Positions 1 to 5,907 of a stretch of DNA of 6,458 nt are shown piece after piece; position 1 is the stretch's first letter; each line of letters begins with the position of its first letter. A program made the position numbers and the translations under genes. Origin of the DNA: Pedosphaera sp. (lineage in GTDB: Bacteria > Verrucomicrobiota > Verrucomicrobiia > Limisphaerales > SXTU01); assembly GCA_009695395.1 (NCBI GenBank), contig SIBB01000215.1, forward strand, positions 1 to 6,458, given 5' to 3'. Under the pieces are notes generated by a model, which did no database searches, had not been told where the DNA came from, and saw only the letters and a program-made list of their open reading frames with translations.

Positions 1-1
1 C

Positions 2-1105
2 AAGGCCTCGTGGGCCATTGACTGGGTCGCGCGCAAGGAGTTCGACTTCACCTGCAAGGAAGTTGCCGAGGGCCGCGAGCTTTCGACCGTGAAGGGTGTT
101 TCCTACAAAGACAGCGAAGGGAAAATCAAACACAACCCCGAGCGCGAGATGATTACCGACATGGATTCGCTCCCGTGGGTGGCCGACGTCTACAAGCGCG
201 ACCTCGAAATCGAAAAGTATTTCATCGGCTACCTCCAGCACCCCTACGTCTCGATGTATACCGGCCGCGGCTGCCCGGCGCAGTGCACCTTCTGCCTCTG
301 GCCGCAGACCATCGGCGGGCACAAATATCGCGTCCGCAGCGCGCAGAACGTCGCCGACGAGATGGCTTACATGAAGAAGATCTTCCCGCAGGTGCGCGAG
401 TTCTTCTTCGATGACGACACCTTTACCGCCAACCTCCCGCGCGCCCGCGAAATCGCCAAGAAGCTCGGCCCGCTCGGCGTGGATTGGTCCTGCAACAGCC
501 GCGCGAACCTCGACTATGACACGATCAAAAGTCTCAAGGACAACGGCCTCCGCCTCTTCCTCGTCGGTTACGAGAGCGGCAATGACGACACCCTCACCCG
601 AATCAAAAAGGGCGTCACCACCGCCGAGATGCGCCGCTTCACAAAGGACTGCCACAAGGCCGGCGTCGTCATCCACGGCACCTTCATCCTCGGCCTGCCC
701 GTCGAGACGAAGGAAACCATCGAGCAGACCATCAACTTCGCGAAGGAGCTGGACGTCTTCAGCATGCAAGTCTCGCTCGCCGCACCGTATCCCGGCACGG
801 AGTTGTTCGAGCAGGCCAAGCTTAACGGCTGGTTCGTGAAGAAGGACAAGACCGACCTCGTGGAAGGCGACGGCCTCCAGCAGTCCACGCTCGAATACCC
901 CGGCCTCTCGAAGGAGCAGATCTTCGAAGACGTGGAGCGCTTCTACCGTGCTTACTACCTCCGCCCGAAACCGATTCTCCGCATCATCAAGACCATGCTC
1001 GAGGACAAGGACGTCTGCGTCCGCCGACTGCGCGAAGGCTACGAGTTCTTCAAGAGCATGGCCGCTCGCCGCAGCGACTTGGCGGCGGCCAAAGCAGCAG
1101 CGTAA
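2..1105 (+). CDS. hpnJ: Radical SAM protein HpnJ, hopanoid cyclitol-ether synthesis (5' partial)
   Basis: The reading frame is open from base 2 to a TAA at 1103-1105, giving 367 visible codons. About 100 N-terminal residues (the B12-binding-like part of the family) should lie upstream; this is from family knowledge. The radical SAM cluster motif CX3CX2C is clear (GRGCPAQCTFCLW, cysteines near 272, 284 and 293). It is followed by PQTIGGHKYR, EFFFDDDTFT, a GYESGN motif, GTFILGLP and AAPYPGTELF, all in the order I recall for HpnJ; the end (FYRAYYLRP...RRLREGYEFF) is also HpnJ-like. In Burkholderia, HpnJ is required to convert bacteriohopanetetrol glucosamine to the cyclitol ether by ring contraction of the sugar. 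The in-frame GTG at 89 is not taken as a start, because the codons before it read as family-like sequence (ARKEFDFTCKEVAEG). The C-terminus ends in an Ala-rich tail (AAAKAAA) encoded partly by a palindrome. Less likely alternative: another B12-type radical SAM family. Confidence 0.9.
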   Translation, partial: KASWAIDWVARKEFDFTCKEVAEGRELSTVKGVSYKDSEGKIKHNPEREMITDMDSLPWVADVYKRDLEIEKYFIGYLQHPYVSMYTGRGCPAQCTFCLWPQTIGGHKYRVRSAQNVADEMAYMKKIFPQVREFFFDDDTFTANLPRAREIAKKLGPLGVDWSCNSRANLDYDTIKSLKDNGLRLFLVGYESGNDDTLTRIKKGVTTAEMRRFTKDCHKAGVVIHGTFILGLPVETKETIEQTINFAKELDVFSMQVSLAAPYPGTELFEQAKLNGWFVKKDKTDLVEGDGLQQSTLEYPGLSKEQIFEDVERFYRAYYLRPKPILRIIKTMLEDKDVCVRRLREGYEFFKSMAARRSDLAAAKAAA

Positions 1106-1159
1106 GCTGCTGCCACCCGTGCCGGCGATTTGCAGTCGCCGCTATTAAGGCTTCGAAGC
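1094..1159. repeat. Cluster of three short perfect hairpins/palindromes over the hpnJ stop
   Basis: Three perfect inverted repeats lie within 66 bp. GCAGCAGC (1094-1101) and GCTGCTGC (1106-1113) flank a GTAA tetraloop that contains the TAA stop of hpnJ. CGGCGA (1123-1128) and TCGCCG (1136-1141) flank a 7 nt loop. GCTTCGAAGC (1150-1159) is a 10 bp palindrome. They fill most of the 68 bp between two convergent genes, so they may act as a bidirectional terminator. No T-run follows, so this is not a canonical intrinsic terminator. The arrangement also resembles a small dispersed intergenic repeat. Both readings are inference; the pairing itself is directly visible. Confidence 0.6.
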
Positions 1160-1173
1160 TCAAGACGGCTACT

Positions 1174-2559
1174 TCAGGCCAGAATCTCCCTTGCCACGTT
1201 CCCATGCACATCCGTCAGCCGGAAGTCCCGGCCCGCGTAGCGGAAGGTGAGCCGCTCGTGGTCCACGCCGAGCAAGTGCAGCAACGTCGCGTGCAGGTCG
1301 TGAATGTGCATCCGGTTCTCCACCGCCTTGAAGCCGAAGCTGTCCGTCTCGCCGTAGCTCATGCCGCCCTTCGCGCCGCCGCCGGCCAGGAACATGCAGA
1401 AGCCGTGCGGGTTGTGGTCGCGACCGTTGCCGTTCTCGCTCACCGGCGTGCGCCCGAACTCGCCGCCCCACACGACCAGCGTGTCTTCCAGCAGGCCGCG
1501 TTGCTTCAAGTCGCCCAGCAGCGCCGCGATGGGCTGGTCGATGTCCTTGCCCAGCGTGCGCGTCGCGGGGTCGTGATTCGAGTGCGTGTCCCACGGCTGG
1601 CTGTTGCCGTAATAGACTTGGATGAAGCGCACGCCGCGCTCCGCCAATCGCCGCGCCATGAGGCAGCCGTTGGCGAAGTGGCCCTTGCCGTAAGTCTCGC
1701 GCGTCGCCGCCGATTCGCGCGTGATGTCGAAGGCATCCGTCGCCGCGAACTGCATCCGGTAGGCCGTCTCCATCGCCTCGATGCGACCCTGCAACGCTGC
1801 GTCCGCACCGCCGCGTGCGGCGAGGTGCTCGCGGTTCATCTCAGCCAGCAGGTCGAGTTGCTTGCGCTGCGCGTCCGGCGCGGTGCGCGGATTGTGCAGC
1901 CACGGAATCATCGCCTTGGGGTCGAGGTTCGAGTGGTTGATGTAGCTGCCGCCGTGCTGTGACGGCAGGAACGCGCTCGTCCACAAAATCGAAAACCGCA
2001 CGGGTCGGCCGGGGCAGAGCACGACGTAGCTCGGGAGGTTTTCGTTCTCCGTGCCGAGGCCGTAGCTGCACCACGAACCCATCGCCGGCACGCGCGGCGT
2101 CATCGTGCCGTTGTTCATCAGGAGCAGCGCGGGGCCGTGGTTCGGATTGTCCGTGTGAACGCTGCGCAGCACGCAGAGGTCGTCCGCGAACTGCGCGGTG
2201 AGCGGCAGCAAATCGCTGACGGGCAGCCCTGACTTGCCGTGGTTCGAGAACTTGAACGGCACCGGCAGCAGGCCGCCCGTGGGCCGCTCCGTGCGCAAGT
2301 CCGCGCCCTCGGGCCGCTGGCCGGCGAACTTGGTCAGGTCCGGCTTGGGGTCGAAGAAGTCCGGTCCGAACGGGCCGCCGTTCATGAACAGGTGGATGAC
2401 CCGCTTGGCGCGAGGCCGGAAGTGCGGCAACGCCCGCAAGGGCGACGCGGCACTCGGCAACGCCGACGCCACGCCCGGCAGCGACGCCAGCAAGCCCAGC
2501 GTGCCCAAGCCCCCACCAAAGCGGGCAATGGCGTCGCGGCGGGAGAGGGGGAGGTTCAT
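1174..2559 (-). CDS. Tat-exported DUF1501 family protein
   Basis: This 461-residue protein belongs to the DUF1501 family, which is related to the alkaline phosphatase/sulfatase fold and is common in Planctomycetes and Verrucomicrobia. The N-terminus (LSRRDAIARFGGG, then a hydrophobic stretch ending near ASA at residue 33) is a twin-arginine signal, with the RR at 7-8, so the folded protein should be exported. Family motifs in order: GGPFGPDFFDPKP (61-73), VHTDNPNHG (134-142), WDTHSNHD (323-330), WGGEFGRTP (364-372), GRDHNPHGF (379-387) and MHIHDLHATLLHLLG near the end. The Asp and His residues in these motifs fit the metal ligands of the fold. The ATG at 2559 is chosen because it puts the Tat motif at the very N-terminus; the frame stays open to 2760 but that extension is unlike the family. 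An ATG at 2604 is the only reasonable alternative. No Shine-Dalgarno is evident. The usual DUF1549/DUF1553 partner is not in the window. The substrate is unknown. Confidence 0.88.
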   Translation of the reverse strand: MNLPLSRRDAIARFGGGLGTLGLLASLPGVASALPSAASPLRALPHFRPRAKRVIHLFMNGGPFGPDFFDPKPDLTKFAGQRPEGADLRTERPTGGLLPVPFKFSNHGKSGLPVSDLLPLTAQFADDLCVLRSVHTDNPNHGPALLLMNNGTMTPRVPAMGSWCSYGLGTENENLPSYVVLCPGRPVRFSILWTSAFLPSQHGGSYINHSNLDPKAMIPWLHNPRTAPDAQRKQLDLLAEMNREHLAARGGADAALQGRIEAMETAYRMQFAATDAFDITRESAATRETYGKGHFANGCLMARRLAERGVRFIQVYYGNSQPWDTHSNHDPATRTLGKDIDQPIAALLGDLKQRGLLEDTLVVWGGEFGRTPVSENGNGRDHNPHGFCMFLAGGGAKGGMSYGETDSFGFKAVENRMHIHDLHATLLHLLGVDHERLTFRYAGRDFRLTDVHGNVAREILA

Positions 2560-2570
2560 GGTTTGAATGG

Positions 2571-2619
2571 CGTCGGCAGCAAGGTGCAAAGCCGACGTTA
2601 GCATTTCAAGCCAAACGTC
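2571..2619 (-). promoter_or_regulatory. Three-arm inverted repeat in the DUF1501 leader
   Basis: Reading towards DUF1501 (minus strand), arm A is GACGTT (2619-2614), arm B is AACGTCGGC (2599-2591) and arm C is GCCGACG (2577-2571). B can pair with A (6 bp, 14 nt spacer) or with C (7 bp, 13 nt spacer), but not fully with both. C ends 11 nt before the ATG at 2559, so a B-C hairpin would sit over the initiation region. This looks like a possible attenuator, or overlapping operator half-sites. The complementarity is exact, but arms this short in GC-rich DNA can arise by chance, so any function is inference. If the ATG at 2604 is the true start, arms B and C lie inside the coding region. Confidence 0.25.
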
Positions 2620-2635
2620 AGGGGCAAAGCAACAA

Positions 2636-2655
2636 CCACCTCGCGGGTGGCGAGG
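2636..2655. repeat. Two overlapping alternative hairpins in the coaB upstream region
   Basis: CCACC (2636-2640) pairs with GGTGG (2646-2650) around TCGCG. Shifted by a few bases, CCTCGC (2639-2644) pairs with GCGAGG (2650-2655) around GGGTG. The two structures share bases and exclude each other. They lie between the divergent DUF1501 and coaB genes. The rest of this 230 bp gap holds a short open frame (2647-2793) whose stop overlaps the coaB start, and no recognisable promoter. Confidence 0.3.
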
Positions 2656-2789
2656 AAGCGGGTGGCCTGGGTGACGCCGGCGTTCAACGCGGGGCCGGCT
2701 TCCCTTTCCAGGCTCGACCGCGAAGCACTGGCGCGCGAACTTCACGGACAGGTGCGGCAACTCCGCTTCGAACTGCCGCCCGTTCGCGC

Positions 2790-3437
2790 ATGAAAGTCAT
2801 TGTCACCTGCGGGCCGAGCTTCGAGCCAATTGACGAGGTTCGCCGTCTCACGAACTTCTCTACCGGCGAACTCGGGGCGCTGCTCGCCGAGCAGCTCGGC
2901 GCCGCCGGCCACGAGGTCTTCTGCCTCAAAGGCAGCGGCGCGACTCACCCCGGTCCCGCACCCGGCCCGGGCTGCCTCGTCCGCCGCTTCGACACAAACG
3001 ACGACTTGCTCGCGTTGCTCCGCGAGATCAGTTCCGCGCACGGCATCGGGGCCGTCTTCCACGTCGCTGCGCTGTGCGACTACCGCGTTGCCACCGTGCG
3101 CGACGACGCGGGCAACGCGTGTCAGTCCCCGAAGATTGCGAGTCGCAGCGGGGCGCTCACGCTCCAATTGGAGCCGGCGACGAAGGTGATTAACGAACTG
3201 CGCCCGCTCTTCCCGCGCAGCTTGCTCGTGGGTTGGAAATACGAGCTGGCCGGCACACGCGACGAGGCGCTGGCCAAGGCTCGCGGACAACTCATTGAGG
3301 CTCGAACGGACCTGTGCGTGCTGAACGGTCGCGCCGCCGGGGATGGATTTTCTGTTTGTGGCGCCGGTGACGCGGTGAGCCAGTGGCCGACGAAGACCGC
3401 GCTCTGTGGGGAGCTGGTCCGGCTCCTCCCGGGCTGA
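2790..3437 (+). CDS. coaB: CoaB-like phosphopantothenate-cysteine ligase, stand-alone
   Basis: This 215-residue protein matches the C-terminal (CoaB, DFP) domain of the bifunctional CoaBC. It should join 4'-phosphopantothenate to cysteine in coenzyme A synthesis, using a nucleotide-activated intermediate, in the cytosol. Compared with E. coli CoaBC, the N-terminal GPSFEPIDEVRRLTNFSTGELG region (8-29; given here as GPSFEPIDEV and TNFSTGELG) corresponds to GPTREPLDPV and SNHSSGKMG, keeping the Asn (N22). AALCDYRVATV (93-103) corresponds to AAVADYRAATV. KIAS (115-118) sits where E. coli has the KXKK motif, keeping only the first, catalytic-type lysine. VLNGR (177-181) keeps the Asn of CANDV. The flavin-binding decarboxylase (CoaC) domain is absent, so it must be encoded elsewhere. 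The ATG at 2790 gives the expected family N-terminus (MKVIVTCGPS) but has no Shine-Dalgarno; it overlaps the TGA of a short upstream frame as ATGA. It converges on uppP with 8 bp between the stops. Confidence 0.85.
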   Translation: MKVIVTCGPSFEPIDEVRRLTNFSTGELGALLAEQLGAAGHEVFCLKGSGATHPGPAPGPGCLVRRFDTNDDLLALLREISSAHGIGAVFHVAALCDYRVATVRDDAGNACQSPKIASRSGALTLQLEPATKVINELRPLFPRSLLVGWKYELAGTRDEALAKARGQLIEARTDLCVLNGRAAGDGFSVCGAGDAVSQWPTKTALCGELVRLLPG

Positions 3438-3445
3438 GCTGCGCA

Positions 3446-4246
3446 TCACCGGCCGAACAGCAGAATCATCCCGCCCACCACGACGCGATACCAGCCGAAC
3501 ACGACGAACGTGTGCGTCTGAATGAAGCGCAGCAACCATCGCACGGCAAGGAAAGCGGTGACCGCCGAGGCCAGCGTGCCGAGACCCAGCGCGAGCCAGT
3601 CCACTGGCACGGCCTGGGCGTTCTTCATCGCCTTCATCGTCTCGTAAGCACCGGCGGCCAGCAGCGTCGGGACGCCAAGCAGGAAGGAGAACTCCGTCGC
3701 GGCGGGCCGGCTCAAACCCAATGCGAGCGCGGCGAGTATCGTTGTGCCGGAGCGGGACGCGCCGGGGAACGCAGCGGCGACGAGCTGCCCGGCACCGATG
3801 GCGAGCGCGACGGTCCAGGTGATTTCACTCACGGAGGGTTTGTCTTTGAGCCAGCGTTCCAGCAGGAGGAAGAGGACGCCGCCAACGAGTGTGGCCCACG
3901 CGATGGGCGCGACTTCCTTGGGCAGCTTCAGTCCGGCCTTCTTCAGCAGCAGACCGCCGACAGCGGTGAGCACGAAGGCTGCGCCGAGCTTGAGAAGGTA
4001 GTCGCGCGTGGCCGGCTCCGTGAAGCGCGTGGCGAGCTGCTTCACGCGCTTGGAGAAGACCGCGAGGACGGCGATGACCGCGCCTGACTGGATGCCGACG
4101 TTGAAGATGTCGGACCGGAGGAAGCTGGACTCGGGCAGCTTGAGCCAGTGCTCGGCGAGCAGCAGATGGCCGGTGGAGGAGATGGGGAGAAACTCCGTGA
4201 TGCCCTCGATGACACCCAGGAGAATTGCCGCGAGCCAGTCTTGCAC
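3446..4246 (-). CDS. uppP: Undecaprenyl-diphosphate phosphatase (BacA/UppP family)
   Basis: This integral membrane enzyme dephosphorylates undecaprenyl diphosphate, regenerating the lipid carrier for peptidoglycan and other envelope polymers. Raised activity is known to give bacitracin resistance in this family. At 266 residues it has the normal length. Both signature regions are present: EGITEFLPISSTGH (14-27), giving E14, E18 and H27 (equivalent to E. coli E17, E21 and H30), and PGASRSGTT (161-169) with R165. Several hydrophobic segments follow the expected pattern, including 85-101, 113-130, 143-160, 218-238 and 248-264. The start is a GTG (4246-4244); no upstream in-frame ATG or GTG occurs before a TGA in the gap, and the N-terminus (MQDWLAAILLGVIEG) fits the family. 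No clear Shine-Dalgarno is seen. It lies 54 bp downstream of the M16 peptidase gene on the same strand, so co-transcription is likely. A broad-spectrum or lipid-A-related phosphatase role is possible but less likely. Confidence 0.95.
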   Translation of the reverse strand: MQDWLAAILLGVIEGITEFLPISSTGHLLLAEHWLKLPESSFLRSDIFNVGIQSGAVIAVLAVFSKRVKQLATRFTEPATRDYLLKLGAAFVLTAVGGLLLKKAGLKLPKEVAPIAWATLVGGVLFLLLERWLKDKPSVSEITWTVALAIGAGQLVAAAFPGASRSGTTILAALALGLSRPAATEFSFLLGVPTLLAAGAYETMKAMKNAQAVPVDWLALGLGTLASAVTAFLAVRWLLRFIQTHTFVVFGWYRVVVGGMILLFGR

Positions 4247-4277
4247 GCGACGGTTAGACGCGAAAAGACGCGAGGTG

Positions 4278-4322
4278 ACAAGTGCTTGTTTGCCCGCGGA
4301 TCACCCCACTTTTAGCAGTGGG
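4278..4322 (-). repeat. Hairpin at the M16 stop and palindrome in the M16-uppP gap
   Basis: CCCACT (4305-4310) and AGTGGG (4317-4322) form a 6 bp stem with a 6 nt loop at the last codons of the M16 gene. In the 54 bp gap, ACAAG (4278-4282) and CTTGT (4285-4289) form a compact palindrome. No T-run follows the hairpin in the direction of transcription, so full termination before uppP is unlikely. Partial attenuation or RNA processing is possible. Short direct copies of GACGCG also occur near 4257-4272. Confidence 0.25.
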
Positions 4323-5581
4323 ACTAGGTGCGCCGCGTTCTTGAGCGGGCTGACGAGTGCGAGGCGGAGGCGGTCGGACCGGAAAATGTCCCGCGCCACT
4401 GCACGGACTTGCGCAGGTGTGACAGCAGCCAGCCGCTCGCGGGTGTGAGCGACGGGGAAGAGCTTTCCGTGACCGATGAGCTGCTCGCCCAGCCACGCCA
4501 TGTGCGGCTCGGTGCCCTCGATCGCGAGATCGAACTGGCCGATGACGTAGTCGCGTGCACGGCGGACTTCCGATGCGGGCGGCACCTTTTCTGTAAGTCG
4601 GCGCAACTCGGCGGTGATGAGGCGGAGCACTTGCTCGAGCTTGTCGTCGTCCACGCCGGCGTAGATGGACAAGTCGCCGCAATCGGCAAACGAACTCACG
4701 GAGCTGTGGATGTCGTAGGCGATGCCACGGTCCTCGCGGAGGCTTTGGAACAGGCGCGAGCTCATGCACTCGCCGAGCAGCGCATTGAGCAAACGCAGGG
4801 GGAAGCGGCGCTCATCATGGCGCGAGACGGCGCGGATGCCGAGCGCGAGTTGGGTCTGCTCGGTGGCCTTCGTGTGCAAGCGGACGCGCGGCAGCGAGGC
4901 AGGCAGGACGGCTGCCTCACTGACCGGCTCACACATCGGTCGCGGACCGGTGGGGAAGTGTTTGGCGAAGGGGGTGACCGCACGGATCAGTTCCGCATGG
5001 GTGAGTTTCCCCGCCGCGACGATGACGGTGTTGGTGGCGACGTAGTTGGCGCTGAAGAACTCCCGCAGACGGGAGCGGTTCAATCCATCGAGCGACTCGG
5101 GTGTGCCCTCGATGGAGCGGCCCAACGGGTGCCCCGGCCAGAGAGATTCGTTCAAAAGATCCTGCACGAGGTGCTGTGGCTGGTCGCGGTAGCTGGCACG
5201 CTCCTCTTTGATGACCGCGCGCTCCTTCGCGATTTCGGCTGGCGCGAAACGCGACGCGAGAAACATGTCCATCAGCACGTCCAGCAGCGCGGGGAAGCGG
5301 TCAGCGCGTGCCTTCGCGTGGAAACAAGTGTGGTCCTCGCTTGTGTAGGCGTTCAAGTAGCCGCCCAACCCTTCGACCTCCTCGGAAATCTGCCGCGCAG
5401 TCCGTTGCCGCGTTCCCTTGAAGAGCAGGTGCTCGATGAAGTGAGATGCGCCGCCCTGCGCCGCCGCCTCGAAGCGTGAGCCGACTCCCACCCACACTCC
5501 CAAACTCACGCTCGCCATGTGCGGCATCGTGGAGGTGGCGACGCTGAGGCCGTTGGGCAGTCGGGTGAGGCGGTGCATCAT
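4301..5581 (-). CDS. M16 family zinc metallopeptidase (processing-peptidase type)
   Basis: This 426-residue protein has the single-chain layout of bacterial M16B peptidases: two homologous halves that close around a peptide. The inverted zinc motif HFIEH (H47, E50, H51) sits in GASHFIEHLLFKGT, and the third ligand is expected in the E126-E127 pair about 75 residues on. All catalytic elements are therefore present, so this is a true enzyme and not the inactive partner subunit. The second half has the typical SRLFQSLREDRGIAYDIHSS region (starting near 275), which helps bind substrate. No signal peptide or membrane segment is seen, so a cytosolic location is likely. Relatives in Gram-positive bacteria and mitochondria cleave small peptides or presequences; the substrate here is unknown. 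The start is either of two adjacent ATGs (5581 or 5578); a weak purine run (AGAGAAG) precedes both. uppP follows 54 bp downstream on the same strand. Co-transcription does not by itself imply a shared role. Confidence 0.93.
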   Translation of the reverse strand: MMHRLTRLPNGLSVATSTMPHMASVSLGVWVGVGSRFEAAAQGGASHFIEHLLFKGTRQRTARQISEEVEGLGGYLNAYTSEDHTCFHAKARADRFPALLDVLMDMFLASRFAPAEIAKERAVIKEERASYRDQPQHLVQDLLNESLWPGHPLGRSIEGTPESLDGLNRSRLREFFSANYVATNTVIVAAGKLTHAELIRAVTPFAKHFPTGPRPMCEPVSEAAVLPASLPRVRLHTKATEQTQLALGIRAVSRHDERRFPLRLLNALLGECMSSRLFQSLREDRGIAYDIHSSVSSFADCGDLSIYAGVDDDKLEQVLRLITAELRRLTEKVPPASEVRRARDYVIGQFDLAIEGTEPHMAWLGEQLIGHGKLFPVAHTRERLAAVTPAQVRAVARDIFRSDRLRLALVSPLKNAAHLVPLLKVG

Positions 5582-5624
5582 GTCTTCTCTGCTGTCTCTT
5601 GCTTGTAATCTTTATCTTAAGCCT

Positions 5625-5651
5625 GCTCGTGTCTTCGAGCCGGGCGAAGAC
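5625..5651. repeat. Overlapping alternative hairpins upstream of the M16 gene
   Basis: GCTCG (5625-5629) pairs with CGAGC (5636-5640) around TGTCTT. Alternatively GTCTTCG (5631-5637) pairs with CGAAGAC (5645-5651) around a 7 nt loop. The two stems share bases, so only one can form at a time. They lie 44-70 nt upstream of the M16 start. They could be an operator or leader structure; no T-run follows. Function is inference. Confidence 0.3.
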
Positions 5652-5900
5652 GGAGGCAGATTCAGGGAAAGAAAACGATGAAGAACACGCGCGCGGTATC
5701 TGGCCCGACCTTCACCCCTGGTAGTCACGACGCGCCGCGGAGTTCCGGTTCAACGGCTGTTCCGATGCTCATTCCCTCTGGCGCTGCTTCGTGGACAAGC
5801 CCCGCACTGTCCAGAAAGAAAGTTTTTCGGATTGACCAGTGGCGCGCAACTATGAGCCAATGAAGCTCTATTTTCGTTATTAGCGTTGAACTTTTTGACT

Positions 5901-5905
5901 AAGGA
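5901..5905 (+). promoter_or_regulatory. Shine-Dalgarno-like AAGGA before the gene at 5908
   Basis: AAGGA ends two bases before the ATG at 5908, a short but usable spacing. It is the clearest ribosome-binding-like sequence in a window where most genes lack one. An in-frame TGA at 5896-5898 lies just upstream and excludes any longer N-terminus. Confidence 0.45.
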
Positions 5906-5907
5906 AA

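Larger units (their letters stand above)
5582..5907. other. Divergent intergenic region between the M16 gene and the unknown gene
   Basis: These 326 bp must carry the start signals of two divergent genes. I see no convincing -35/-10 pair on either strand. The left part has overlapping hairpins (5625-5651). The middle has an inverted repeat TGGACA-N10-TGTCCA (5792-5797 and 5808-5813), followed nine bases later by a five-T run (5823-5827), which is not a good terminator. The right end (about 5862-5907) is strikingly AT-rich for this window and probably belongs to the promoter or leader of the gene at 5908. A short open frame at 5678-5863 (+) has Ser/Pro/Thr-rich, low-complexity content and is not credited as a gene. 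No tRNA or riboswitch was recognised. Confidence 0.6.

Noticed and set aside
89..91. GTG as the start of the HpnJ protein
   Set aside because: Family-like sequence continues in frame upstream to the window edge, so GTG here is an internal valine.
1204..1962. Open frame (252 codons) on the + strand opposite DUF1501
   Set aside because: The product is Arg/Val/Ala/His-rich with no recognisable motif, and it lies fully within a well-supported gene on the other strand.
2560..2760. N-terminal extension of the DUF1501 protein back to an ATG at 2760
   Set aside because: The extra 67 residues are Arg/Pro/His-rich and would bury the Tat signal inside the protein. The ATG at 2559 places it correctly.
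2742..3539. Open frame (265 codons) on the - strand opposite coaB
   Set aside because: It overlaps the convincing coaB frame and part of uppP, and its product has no family-like pattern.
3383..4087. Open frame (234 codons) on the + strand opposite uppP
   Set aside because: It is antisense to a certain uppP and gives a hydrophilic, low-complexity product.
4328..5479. Long open frame (383 codons) on the + strand opposite the M16 gene
   Set aside because: The opposite strand encodes a clear M16 peptidase with its catalytic motifs. The antisense frame is a by-product of GC-rich codon use and has a low-complexity, Arg/Glu/Ala-rich product.
5745..5760. GGTTCAACGG resembling a tRNA T-loop
   Set aside because: No acceptor, D or anticodon arm can be built around it.
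5678..5863. 61-codon open frame in the intergenic region, with a weak purine run before its ATG
   Set aside because: The composition (Ser, Pro, Thr, Arg) looks like translated non-coding DNA; there is no motif and no supporting neighbour.
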